This document shows positions 23,010-35,700 of a DNA stretch of 64,000 nucleotides, in pieces. The notes beneath the pieces were generated by a model. The model saw only the letters and a list, made by a program, of their open reading frames with translations, made no database searches and was not told where the DNA came from. Each line of letters starts with the position of its first letter. Positions within the stretch are counted from its first letter, which is position 1. The stretch covers positions 3,122,501-3,186,500 of the forward strand of contig CP126191.1 in NCBI GenBank assembly GCA_030272155.1, written 5' to 3'. This DNA comes from Tetradesmus obliquus (lineage: Eukaryota > Chlorophyta > Chlorophyceae > Sphaeropleales > Scenedesmaceae). The position numbers and the translations under genes were made by a program.

Positions 23010-23825
23010 TGGAGATTTGAACAGGCTATTGGGATTTCAGGCGGCTTCTTGCGTGGTGGACAGCTCAGCTGCTGCAGCCTAGTGAGTGCTTGGCACAACG
23101 TAAGATCAGCTCTGCTGCAGTTGCATTACTGCACCTGGCGACCACCGGTGACACTGGCGAAATCGTTGCACAAGAAGCACAACCCCTCCCGCTTGCACCA
23201 ATCAAACAAATGGTATGTGTAGACGCTGATCAGTCGCACGAACTGACTGTTTGTGGTTGTGATAAACTGCGCGCCAGCGTAATGAACGCTGCAGGTGGAT
23301 GATCATACTGCATATATGGGCACATTGGCAGCAGCAATAATAGCAGATCACTCAAAAATGAGTGTTGTACTGCTGAGCTCCGTCAATGTACACGCGTGGC
23401 AGAAGAAAAGGCTCGCGACACTATTAGCACCTGATCCGGGCGGGCGTCACTCTTGTTGCACCTCCTTCTCTCATACACGAGCAGGTCACGTACAAGACTC
23501 GGTTTAGAAGTTGCCATTGTTGTGGCTGCGTATCAGCTGCAGCTCCCACTCAAAGGACGACTACAGAGTGCTAAATCCTTTGGCAGGCACCGCGACTCGT
23601 GATAGTTGAAGCGGGTACGAATGGTCATCTTAAGCGCATGCGGAGTCTGCTGTCACTTTGTTCTGCTTTGCAATGCTCTAGTGGTCGCGCCTGTTATGCA
23701 GCTGGGCTGTTCACTACGCACTGCACGTTGATTGCTGAACCGCAGCTCAATAATGCGAAACGAATGAAACAATATTCTTACGCACAGTGTATGTTTACGC
23801 CGCTATTTCGCAGCTCGACCTCTCC

Positions 23826-25935
23826 ATGGACGCCATGTGCCAGCACCTGCAGCTGTCTGCTGCGTTGCTGCTGGTGCTACTGTCACCTGTGCTGGTCCAA
23901 GCTGGCACCTTCAGCCCAACAATCGCCAAGGCAGCTGCAAACAATATCCCAAGCAGGGGTGTCACTCTGCAGGACTCCGCAAGAGCTGCATCAGCTCAAA
24001 ACTTCACCTGCAGCCGTGATGATGACTACTTGAACAAGCCAAAGTAAGTGCTGTGTGCAGCTGATTAGCACGTACGCCTTCTGATGTTGCAGCACGCCAT
24101 CATCTCTGACTTCAGCACAGCTTGCACAGCTGCCAAAACAAGTACTGCCATGCATGGTGGCAACCCGCGTCTGCCCTAACCTCACCCCTGTCACGCGCTG
24201 CACACTCCACAGCTGCAAAACACTTGCCCCTGTACATGTTGTGCCTGCAATCCTGGCTGCTGCAGCCGCGGCTACGCAGATGATTAGAAATTGTTTGCAC
24301 CGCAACACTCCCAGCACGTTGCTAAAGCTACGCTCCTGATTGTCTGCTGCCGCTGCTGCACATGTTCTCTCAACTGCTGCAGCCGCGGCTACACAGACTA
24401 CGAGAACTTTGTCGGCCGCTGGAGCGAGGGCCAGGGCTGGTATGTGGCTGCGCTGCAAGCTGACAAAGAGAAGATTGCCAAGGCAGCAGACCCCAGCAAG
24501 GTTATGATGTGCCTGGTAGGCGGAGGCTGCGCAAACAACGGCGCAGATGAGTCCACAGGTGCGCGCCTTGTGCTGGCGCTGGTGTCGGTGTTGGCACTGC
24601 TTGCTGCTGCTGCTGCTGCTCCTGCTCCTGCTGCTCCTGCTGCTGCTGCTACTGCTGGTGCTGGTGCTTGTCCTGCCACGTGCAGTCAGCAACAGCTGCA
24701 TTTGCTATGTCCTGACGGGTTTGCTCGACACCGGTGCCTGTACGATGTGCCTGTATATGCGAAGCTGTCAGACAGTGCTTCCCTGCATGAAGCATTGTGC
24801 CTCCGCCAAATATATTGCAGTTTGTGAGAGGTGGGCTGTTGTGGCTGGGCTGGGTGGTGTGACAGCATGCTGCTGCAGTTACGACACAATGGGCCCTGCT
24901 ATGTTGTGCCAGTTATTGGTCGCTGTGGCAGGCGGCGCCGTGTTACTGGGCTGCGCTGTGGATCATGCCTTGAGTCGTCATCTACATAATGTTAAGAATA
25001 TTGACTATGAATTGCTGTTGTAGAATAGTCTACATTATCAACATTGAATGAAACCCAAGTCAAGGCATGATTCAAGCATGAGCTGTGCACCATGCTGTGG
25101 GTGACGCTGCGACGCACAACCTATCCTTGCAGGCATGACTGGCTGCGAGCCTGGGCCGCGCCCTGGCAACCCCAAACAGAACACCACGTGCAAGAGGTCC
25201 TGGCGGAAGATGCTGGGTTTTGCGGCCAATGCAGTCTGCAGCATGGCAGCAATGATGGCTGCACCGCGCAACGGCGGTACTGGCCCAGACGCCAAGGGCC
25301 TGGTTGGTATCTGGCCAGGCGCCCAGCTGCACATGTGAGTCAGCGCCGTGATATATATCCATAATTATCCATGATTAATTATCATATATGGGATTCAGCA
25401 TGCGTGCGTGTGAACATGCTGGAGTGAATGAGTGAGTGAGTGAGTGAGTGAGCGAGTGAGCGAGTGAGTGAGTGAGTGAGTGAGTGAGTGAGTGAGTGAA
25501 TGAGTGAGTGACTACCCAGGCAGCTCTGCAGCTCCTGCGTAAGTTGAGGCTTGAGAGGGTGTGTGTGGTACTGCATGTAGGTTGCTGAAGAGCATGCTGC
25601 CCATGCCTGCAGCCATGCCAAGCCCGTGCAACCCCGCAGTGCAGCAACCGGCATGAATGCTTGGAGCACACCGTGTGGCACACCTAGATCTGCTGCGAAA
25701 GCGCTCACCTTCGTGCAAGTGCAGAAGCTTTCACGCCAGGGCACTATACACTCATGCCAGACAACCCATGCCATCACTTTGGCAGGATGCCTGCCGCAGC
25801 AGCCAGCAATACCAGGGGAGCTCCGCTCACTGCAATAACCTGCCGCCGCGCTGTTGCTGTTGTGCCTCTGCTGCTGCGCGGCTGTGCTAATCTTTTGCTG
25901 CAGTGTATGCGCCTTCCAGGATGACATCACAATGA

Positions 25936-25967
<32 letters not shown>

Positions 25968-27693
25968 AGTGTCAATGCCTTCCAGGATGACATCACGGTT
26001 CCATGGACCAGCGAGTTCCTGCAAGTGGGCTACACGGAGTGCCTGGCTGAGTTTAGGGCACGGAGGGCTGCCGGCAGGCCTGACCTGAAGCTGCTGCTGT
26101 TCACACAGGCGAGTACTGATCAATCTTTAAAAGCAGCCTAGGCCAGCTGTGCCTTGTGAGTCCTGCTTAGCTGCTGCAGCGCAATTGTGCGAGGTACACG
26201 CGTGTAGCCTGCTGCAGCAGCTTGGACATGCATGCCTCGCTGGGGCTGGACAAGCTCACAGCATTGTCGGTGCAGCAGCAAGCCCTGGCTAGTCCTGCAT
26301 GGGGCGAGTGCGTATGCTCGAGTGCACGCAGACACTTGCATTCTGCCTTTGATCAAGGCTAAGCTGCCATGGCATGCTTTTCATCACAGACCTTTGGAGT
26401 CAAAGCAGGGTGCTGAGTGCAAAACAGGGATTGTGTTCAGTGGTGACAGCTCGCATACTGTCTGTCCACACACAAAGCATCCGTTGTTAGTTGTGGCTCA
26501 TGCGGGGTTGGCTAGTGCGCCAGAAAGTTGACTGGCGCGACAAACGCGTCCCAGATGGTGCCAAGGCTGATATCAAACCACGTCACCTTGCAAACGCCGT
26601 GGCTGCTGCCCACACTCGCAGGGCGTCATGGACGTTGCAGCAGACGAGCCCAAGGCAAAGGCGATGATCGACAGCATGCTGGCAGAGTTTCCAAATGATG
26701 TACTGCTCTTCTCACAGCTCTACGCAGACCAGAGCCCAGGCGTAGACACATACACAGACAAGGTGCGGCCTTGTCCCGTACTATAGAAGGGGTGCTGACA
26801 CGAGCACCTGCTGCTGGTTCCAGATTTGGTGCTTGCTCGAGCCGATGTGTGTCTTGCCGCGTATGTGAACATGGTGGCAGCAACGCTGCGGCCCTGCACC
26901 CATCTCGGCAGGCCTGTGCTGATCATGGCGCCATGGAAGGTGTTTTGTTGCAGTTCAGGTAGGCCTTGGCCATTAGTTGACGAGCGCGAATCGATTCAAA
27001 ATCCTGACTCCGTCAACTGCATCTGCTGCACCTGCTGCAGAACTTCCCAAGCACGGAGCCAGCCTACATTGCTGTGGGTGGCGTAGATGAACGCGGCAGC
27101 AGGACCCCGCCACCATATGTGGGGCCTGAGTATATGTCTGGGTTGGGCCCAGCACTCGACTTTGTTGGCCCCGCATGGATGGTCCTCACCTATCCTACTG
27201 GTGACGAGACTACCGGCGGCTTTTACGACGAGGGATACATCTCAACAGACCCAGACATCAATCCAGTAGACTACCCCAACATGATCCGCCTGCCGATCCT
27301 GCGGTACAGCCGAACCAACATGTCCAGGGTGGGTACTGCTGCATGCAGCAGAGGAGGTGCTACAAGTGTAGCAATCGTCACTGGGTGTCGTGCACCTCAG
27401 TTACTGTACCCAGCACTTGACCTGCCGCATTGAAGTAGCACCTTTTACAAGAGTGCATGCCAGCGCTGCAGTTGCAGACAACAACACAGGAGCCTCACAG
27501 GCAACAGCATCTCCCAGCTGTGCCTCTTGCAGAGCGCGCAACCTTGCTGCCGAGCGCCTGGGTGTCGGCCGCTGTTGCGCATATGCCTAAACATCACCCA
27601 CGGCTGCTGAATACATGTACAGCTGTATGCTGCCCCTCTAATCACCCTTGTATCAACAATCTTGCCACAACTGTGTGTTTGTTGCTGGTGCTG

Positions 27694-27730
<37 letters not shown>

Positions 27731-30430
27731 GCCTTGCAGGGGCCAGTAACTGGCGGCATAGTGGACTGCGGGGATGGGACAAAGCCGTGCGCTGGTGAGC
27801 TGCGCTGTTTAATGCAGTAGCACAATGCTTGGTCACATGAACGGTCACACCCACATGCGGGGACTTGCGGTGCTGAAACACAGGTCCAACAGCAACATGC
27901 ATCAACAATGGGTGAAATTTCATCTGTCTGTTGCACACTGTCGGGGAGTGGAACGAGACGCTGCAGCGTGCCTGCCACTGCCATGCTGGCAGCAAGCTGC
28001 AAATCACTACTTCACGCATTCTGTGATGCTGCTGCCACATCCAGGTGCAGAGATGATGATGAGTTTGATGATGATGACTCATTAACGAGCTATGGGGCCT
28101 ATGCCTGCATCCACCACTGCGCTGCATTCAGGTGCTAAGGGCAAGATCTGCTTGGTGGACTGGTTCGTCGGCATCATGAGCTCACCAGACAACAGTTCGT
28201 ACGGCAAGCTGGGTCACATCGCCACAAACTGTGTGGCTGGCGGTGGCGTGGGTGAGCTGCTTGTGCCTGAACACAGCTTCATTGTTAGCAGTCACCAAAG
28301 TAGGGCCACGGGCCCACCCAGAAAGGAGCCAGAGAAGGCTCATGGGGTCTGTATTGTACTGCAACAGTGTGCGTGCATGACTTTGGGTGTGGCTGCCCGC
28401 ACGCCATGCGTGACATGATGACTGCTGCGGCCCAGCCAGCCGCTGCGACAACAGAGTGAGGCTCGTGATGTGGTTAATCACCGCACTAGGGACAAGGAGC
28501 TTTACCCAAGAGTCGTGTGCTAGAGACTGCATGGCTTTTGCCAGCGCAGCTGCCTGCAGCGCTGCTGTGCTCCTGCATGCGGGCTACTGACATACATATA
28601 TGGCTGTCTTGTTGGTGGTTTAACTGGAGGAAGGGAGCGTCACATGTGGGTCCTGGCACCGTCGTAGAGTGTATGAGCCACAACAAAGTGAGAAACTCAT
28701 GGTCAGTTGCTGCAATGTCGCGGGTTTACTGTGAACCGCAGGTGTCATCATGGGCAACAATGCTGAGACAGATGCTGCAGGCTTCTGCAACTCATACAAC
28801 GTAAGCGGCTGTCGGCTGCCAGGAGCAGTTGTTTGCCCTTGTGACTGTCCATTGTTGTGTGGTTACTGCCATGGGTGCTCACAGCTCATACTGAGCCGAA
28901 ACAGAACATGCTCGCTCTTGCAGTGAGTTGTGACTTGTGGCTTGCTTCTGCTTGTCCGCGCTAATCTCGACTGTCATTACTGCTGCGGCGCGCGCCTCTG
29001 CAGATGAACTACCCCGATGATCCTGAGGGCATCTACCCACCAACGCGCCCTGATGGCCTCTACCCCACCACCATCTTCATGTCCAGGTGTGTGCTCTGCT
29101 GCTCACGCCGGCTGGTGTTGCTTGCCCCGGTGTCGCTGCTGCGGTTGTTGAACATGCAGGCTCAGCGCTCGCAGTACCTGTTATGTGTTGGATGGGGTGG
29201 CAATGCCGGCCAAGTGCATCCCACAATGCTTGCAACCCTGCAGGGCGCAGCCTGCTTTGGCAAGCCTGCACTGCTGCTGCTGCTGTGTGTGCAGCGCAGA
29301 TGCTCGAATGCCACTGAATGTTGCAGCACAGCTTGCAGCTGCAGCATTGACAAGAACTCATGCATAGCACCCCGCAGCCACCTGAAACGCGTGCCAAGTT
29401 AAATGCGGCTGCACTGTGGTCGAGACCACGCCAGCAGCCACTTACGGCGGGGCTATCATTATTATCACTGCTGCCATGCTGCTGTGCCGCCGCCGGCTGT
29501 GCAGGCGCAACTTCCTGCACCTGAAGCAGGCGGTTGCAGCCGGGAAGGTGAAGAGCGCCACCATCAGGGGCAGGCAGGCCGACCCGCTGCAACTCACGTT
29601 TGTGGATGACTTGCATGTTGCCGCTGGAGGAGTGATGGCTGCCACAGCAATGGTCTGGAGCGCACACCCGGGTGAGACTGATTGCAGCAATCTGCATGCT
29701 GCTAGCAAAGGCTGCATTATAGCAGTGGCGCAGTACCGACAGCCGCAGCAAATTGAGTAAACCACAAAGCCGTCGCTGGTTTGGCTGTGGATCCAAGAGG
29801 CACTGTATGTGAATCTTGGCAAGCCCCCACAGCTGCAAACATGTTGCTGTGGTGCCGACTGTTATCCGACACCTCTGCTGCTGCCGCTGCTTTTGCTGCC
29901 GCCGTGCACCCGTGTGCGCTGCCACAGCCTGCACCGGTGCTCAAGTGCGCAAGGCTGTGGAGCTCACTGCAACCAACAAGGGCAAGCGCAACAACGAAAC
30001 TGGCTGGGGCATGCCACAAGCTTTGGCGGCACATGAGTACCTGCTGGTAAACCCTTGCACTGCTGCTGATGCTTTCAAGCTGGATGTGAGTTATGCTGTG
30101 GTCAGGAACAGCAACAAAGATGGCAAGGCTTGCCATGGGAGCACAGTGAGGGTCACCGCAACTCTGACATCTGGCGGCAAGCCAGTGGCTGGCCAGGCTG
30201 TTACAATTGTCATTAACGAGCCCTGGATGCTGCTGGCCTGCAAGCAGAACAGCCGCACCGCCTGCAGGTACACTTTCACTGGGAAGACAAATGCTCAGGG
30301 AGCCTTCAGCATGTCTGGCAAGGTGCGAGTGAAGGGTGGCAGTGGCGTGGCCGTTACTGTTTGGGCCAAGACCTTCGTCCCGTCCGGACAGGTCACCTCC
30401 CAGGTAGTGTCCATTCCAATCGCGCGCTAA
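23826..30430 (+). CDS. Secreted subtilisin-like (S8) protein with PA domain, catalytic triad apparently lost (716 aa)
   Basis: Twelve exons: 23826-24043, 24383-24558, 25133-25334, 25970-26108, 26622-26762, 27041-27328, 27740-27794, 28132-28251, 28742-28800, 29004-29086, 29505-29671, 29928-30430; sum 2,151 bases. Residues 1-25 form a signal peptide (LSAALLLVLLSPVLVQAG). The fold is recognisable from KGLVGIWPGAQLHIV (the VGVAPG strand after the His motif), AYIAVGGVDERG, a PA-domain block (VDCGDGTKPCAGAKGKICLV ... NCVAGGGVGV) and AAGGVMAATAMVWSAHP, the helix after the catalytic Ser, followed by GWG ... AAHEYLL and a C-terminal beta-sandwich. Where active enzymes have HGTH, oxyanion Asn and GTSMA, this protein has CSMA, LYAD and TFVDD, so all catalytic positions seem replaced. 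The intron after exon 4 starts with GC. Likely a non-proteolytic wall or extracellular protein (inference). Confidence 0.78.
24256..24297 (+). repeat. Ghost copy of exon 2 start in intron 1
   Basis: Resembles 24373-24414 (acceptor plus first bases of exon 2; shared GCTGCAGCCGCGGCTAC), 117 bases upstream of it. The ghost keeps the AG but runs into TAG after eight codons. Confidence 0.8.
25427..25512. repeat. GAGT tetranucleotide microsatellite
   Basis: About 20 units of GTGA/GAGT with a few GAGC variants, in intron 3 of the subtilisin-like gene. Confidence 0.95.
25897..25931 (+). repeat. Ghost copy of exon 4 start; in-frame alternative acceptor
   Basis: GCAG followed by a close copy of the exon 4 start (CCTTCCAGGATGACATCAC) lies exactly 66 bases before the real one. 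The two are separated by a CTG run. Use of this acceptor keeps the frame and would add 22 residues including a run of nine Cys. Confidence 0.85.
27698..27730. repeat. CTG microsatellite just before an exon
   Basis: About 11 CTG units forming the pyrimidine tract of the acceptor at 27739. Confidence 0.95.
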
Positions 30431-32779
30431 ACGCACAACATCCTGGAGCCAATCCTGGCTGCAGCAGGCCTGCAGTGCTGTCAGAGAAGGTGATGGCATG
30501 TGAAGACTCAGATGTCCGTTGGTAAACAAAGCCTGGCTGCAGGTGTGCAGGGCATGGCCCTGCAGAATGTCCGTTGTTTGCGTAGGGTCTCGCTGTTCAT
30601 GCTGCATGGAGCTCAGGACAATGTTTGCACTGTTGACTCGCGCTGAGTGCGACAACACGATACAGGGACACTGCCATGATGTGGATGAAACGCGTGCTGT
30701 GATTTCCAGTGGTGTGCTCTGACAGACACAGCATGCAGTTCATACGATCAGGGATGGCCGTGAGGTGCATGAGAGCCTCATATTGCATTCCAAAACAACG
30801 TGCAACCTTATATGTGGATGGAACTGTCAGCACAGCTGCAGAAGCAGCTTTGTGCTGTTGGTCGGCAATGTCATCAGCTGGCTGGCTCTTATGGAAAGTG
30901 CTCAGGGACGGCCTGCAAACAATGCAGATGCTTGGCTATTATGGCATGTGCTCAGCGGTTGCCAAAACGATGCAATTGCTTGATTTCTTACCACAGTTTG
31001 ACTTGGACATACACCTTCTTGAGTGCCTGCAAGAATGACAGCGCTTCAATTTGTTGAGTTCGACTACTTGCTTTTGAAGCAACACAGGCTGAGTGCTGTG
31101 TGATCTGCAGTGGAATGCGCTTGCGCAATACATTGCTTTCAGTACTTCAGCAGAACCCTACGCTGCGAACCTCTGAATTGCTGCTGCAGCGTCGCTAAAG
31201 CTCGCATTACGCAAGCTGGCGTTGACGTGCTGTGTGCATGTGCCGGCGGGCTTTGGTGTGAAGCTTCTGTTATGGCCCTGATGGAGTCAAGACTGGGCAT
31301 GTTGCTGTTTGTATCAGATTACACGGGGGCTTCCTCGCGGTGTGGTTGTGCTGGATCATACATGTGTGCACCAGTGATTCACTAATTGTACTGCTTCAGT
31401 GTTCCTACTTCCATGCCAGGTGCAACTGGCATATGGCAACATTCAGCTGTACGGTGCATAGCTGCATCATAGTACCTTTCGGCTTCTGCTACTTACTACT
31501 ACCTGAATTTGCTTTGGCGAGTGACAGCGTCAGCACGCACAAATCCACTGTAAGACTTGGCATGCCATACGGCACGTGCCATGTGCACATGCAAGCAGTA
31601 CACGTGGCCACGGGTGTTGCCCATGGGTGTTGCCGTACCGCCGTTTTGCTGGTGCTTCTTACTGCTTGAGTTTGCTACGGCTGGAATCGCATCAATGCAT
31701 CTAATATCAGAGCGCGCAAGCGCTGGTACCAGGGTTTGATGTGTGTCTGGCCAGTCGGTGTGGCTGTGACAGCTGGCCCTGCTTAGGGGTGATTTGAGTC
31801 TGAACGTGCTGTTGCAGCTAGGCAGCTCAGCACAATGCCACCTACTATTTGCTTAGCTTTTCCGCACCAGGCCATGACTTATGAGATGGCAGCACGCCCG
31901 GTTTGACTCCCTTGTTTTGAACACTTCACAGTCCAAAAAACATTGCCTGCCAGACAGATGTGCTCAGTTCCAATGCATTACAAGATGGATCCTGGCCTTA
32001 AGCTTGATGCCACATCCTGTGCAGAATCAACAGCACATGCCTGGGCCGTGCATCCAGCACACTTGTACCAGGATGCGCATGCAGCTGCAGGGTCTTTTGC
32101 ATAACTGTTTCACACGTGTGCTTGCCACGGCATTGCATACAGAGTGCCTCATGTCCAAAAGTGCGGCCAGCAGCTAATTCGAAGCAGCACCTGCCGCCAT
32201 GAGCAGCGCGCCATGCGAGTGCACTTGCGACCTAAATCGCGCGGCACTATTCCGTGATTGACAGCAGCACGTCTTCTCAACACCAACCCACATCTGGGTT
32301 CTGGCATCTAGATGCCAGGCGGGCGAATATCCTTAGTAAACCCGCCAATGGCAAGCACCTCCCATTTGCCATGCAACCGCTAAGCAGCCATCAGCTGATG
32401 TGTCAGGTGCACACTGGCAGCAGCAACGCACGCTGCACCCCAGCAGCAGGCACTCGCACCAACCACCGCAGCAGGCCATGCAACAAGCCACATCCTGGCA
32501 CTACACGCCAACTGCCTGTACCGAGTACCCTGACCAAGCTGAACGCAGCGCCTGGACAATACAGGCACAATCTACAGCCCAGTCAAAAGACAGCGCAGTA
32601 AGCTACGCGACACTGAGCTACGCAGCCTAAAAAGCAGTTGCGCAAACCAGGTGGAACTGTACAGCTTCCACGCACGCCGCACCACTGGCCTCCTCGATCC
32701 ACTGCAGCCCACCCTGCCCTGCCCCAAATCACACCAAAGCACCCACGCCTCAACCCTACCCCTGCACCCTGCACTCCCC
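30431..32779. other. Gene-free region
   Basis: 2.3 kb between the stop codons of two convergent genes. It includes both 3' untranslated regions. No coding pattern, RNA gene or tandem repeat was recognised. Confidence 0.55.
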
Positions 32780-35700
32780 TCACAGCCCCATCCTGCAGAT
32801 GGGGTTGCTCTTGACCATGCTCAAGCTGACCTTGTGCCCAAACAGGTCCCTGATGTTGTCAATGCCGTACAGGATCATGGTGGGCCGCTCCAAGCTGAGC
32901 CCCCAGGCAATGACATTCACATCTGGGGGCAGGCCCATGGGCTGCAGCATCTCAGGTCGGAACATGCCGCTGTTGCCCACCTCCATCCACTTGCCCAGCT
33001 CGCTGGAGTAGCTGCATGGTGGAAGGGATAAGACAGATGACGAGTACAGCAGCAGCAGTGGTTCTTCAGAGGCGAGGCAATGATGAGTGTGATGCAAGGC
33101 ACGGCGGAAGAAGAGCACTGCGGCTCAACTGCAACAGATGCTGGAACAGCAGACATAATCTTGAGTGGCGTGCCACTGCAGCTGCACGCCAAAGCGCATC
33201 ACGGCCCAACACTGCCGCTGCAGCACAGGGCCAGCATGCACACGCTTGGCTGAGCTGTTGATACAACTGATCGGCTCACTCAGCTGGGCCTTGCACAGCC
33301 TGGTGGCGAAGAAAAAAAAAGGAACATAAACACAAACAAACAAACACACAAACAAACAAACAAGCAAACAAGCACGGCAGTGCCCCTCACCCGAAGATCT
33401 CCATGCTGGGCTCCGTGTAGGGGTTGAAGGCCGGCTTGAAGCGCAGCTCCTTCATGCCCAGCCGGCTGAAGAACTCCTGCAGGGGGCAGGGCGGGACACA
33501 CATATACACACAGTGGGACACACAGACGCCAGGCACAGCTGGTTTGGCGAGAAGCACTTGGCCTGGTGTGCGGGAGCGCGGCCATGCCACTGCTTTCCCC
33601 ATATGCATGCATATTGACGCTAACAAGCTTTTGTAGCCGACACGCTGGCACAAGCAATCCCTGCAGCTGGCATGAAGCCAGCAAGGCGCAACCTTTGTCA
33701 CTGCAACTCGATCAACACAGTTCCTGATGTGTCCCACCTGCAGCGTGGCGATGAGGTGTCCCAGGGTGAGCCCCCTGTCACAGACCAGGCCCTCCACCTG
33801 GTGGAACTCAGCCAGGTGGGTGCGGTCCACCGCCTCGTTGCGGAACACGCGGTCAATGCTGAAGTACTTGGCGGGCCTGGTGCGGTGGGTGGTGTGCAGT
33901 GTAGTGGCATCGCAGCGCAGCAGCGAGGGTGCAGCACAGGTGAGGATTGGGCTGTGGCACTGACCCTGAGACAGATTGATGCTCATGCTTGCAGCGTCAT
34001 ATGCACAGGGCAGCAGTCTGTGGCTGAGGCCAGGGTTTGCAGGTTGCAGCAGGTTGCTGCGAGTGTGGTGATTGGGTGCTTCCACTGCTACAATCAATGC
34101 GCATCGAGACATTCACAGCAGCACATGTGTTCACCGACTCCCCTCCTGCAAATCGTGTTGTCGCGCTCACTTGAAGCCCTCCTGAGCCAGCTTGTACAGC
34201 ATGCGGCTGCTGACTGCGGTGGTGTGTGTGCGCAGCAGGTTCTTCTGCGCCTCGGACCGTTTCCAGCAGTAGCCGTAGCCAGCGGAGCCGTGGCCGCCGT
34301 GCTCGTGCACCGCCTGCAAGGAAATCATCATTATAGGTCCATGATGAGGCCAGGAAGCGTGGATGCGTTGCTGCAAACTGTGCAAAGGGCAGCTTCATAA
34401 CTTTCACGACAAGCCTTGCAGCACGCACGAGAAAAGGTTGCAGCCAGCGCGACATACAGGAGTGCCGAAGACATGAGAAAGCAGCAGCGCCGCACCTTGA
34501 CGCGCGCCAGGTAGTCCTCGGGGAAGGTGTCGCTGGCTGCTGGCTGAACGCAGGCGGCAATTTCAAACGAAAGAGCGCACTACAGCCTAACACAAAACCA
34601 AAGCCTTCACACACCTTGACGCGTGCCAGGTAGTCCTCGGGGAAGGTGTCGCTGGCTGCTGGGCTGGTGAGGAAGAAGGTGTCGTGCGCATCACGCGCGG
34701 GGTGCTGCTGCGGCTGGAACAGGGAGTCAAAGTTCCAGAAGCTTGACTCCACGTAGTTGTTGGTGGGCATCTCCTGGAAGCCCATGGCCACAAAGATCTT
34801 GCGGTACTGGCTGCGCACCTGCAGCGCAAAACATGCGTGGTTTGTGTGGAGTCAACATGCTTGCGGTAACACTGCATGCGTACCTGCCTTGCATGAGGTT
34901 TGCTGTGCATGCAGTGTTGCTTGCAGGAGCATGGTTTGTTTCGGTGAGCTTTGTTGCGGTGCTGGCTGCGCACCTGCAGGTGCGTAGCGCGTCTGCATGC
35001 GCGTGCGCATGTGTTTCATTGCTTGCCGGTGTCTTACACACGCAGCAGCATTCACGGTGAATGCAGGCAAACCCAAACACACTTCAGGTGACTTCAGACA
35101 TACTGTGTTGTAGTTAGGCTGGCGCCCCGCTGCGTGTGAGCACGTAGGAACAGAATTGCAGACAAGCCACAGGCACAGCCGCAGGCTCACCTTCATGAGC
35201 GGGTGCAGGTGCCCCCCGCTGGGCGGTAGGCCCATTGAGTTGAAGTTGAAAGGCTTGAACTCCTCACTGCGCCAGGAGCCACTGCGGACACGCAACAGCA
35301 GCAACAATAACGTGTTGTGAATGCATGGTACTTAGGCAAGCAGACTGTGTACGTCTAAGTGCCTGCATGTCCAGCAAGCCAGCAAGCACCAGCACGTCTG
35401 CTGGCAGCTTTTTCCAAGCGCTGGCCAAGCAGTCATTACAACAGCATCGGCACCTTCATTTGCAACTGCGTTTGACCGGCAGCCTTGCCACACACAGCTG
35501 CCGCTGCTGCTGCTGCTGCTTGTAGATGCGGTGTTGCTGCTGGTTCTGCCGCACCTGGCGATCATCTCGCTGGTCAGCTCTGTGGCCTGCTTCTTGCGCT
35601 GCGTGGCAAACTTGGCACCCTTGGACACGCGGTACGTCTTCCAGGTGCTGCAGGGAAGCAGCGGCGGCAGCAAGAAGGCACAGGTTGTGTCAGAATTGCT

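Larger units (their letters stand above)
20496..23825. other. Gene-free region
   Basis: 3.3 kb with no coding pattern on either strand. It contains a decayed exon copy (20931-21000), two copies of a dispersed repeat, two CAG runs (22674-22710 and 22981-23009), a T-run near 22582 and AT-richer stretches. It includes the 3' end of the kinase gene and the promoter of the subtilisin-like gene. Confidence 0.55.

Noticed and set aside
29400-29500. A possible membrane-spanning segment (GGAIIIITAAMLL) in the subtilisin-like gene
   Set aside because: No acceptor gives the needed phase there; the acceptor at 29504 with a good pyrimidine tract does, which places this stretch in the intron.
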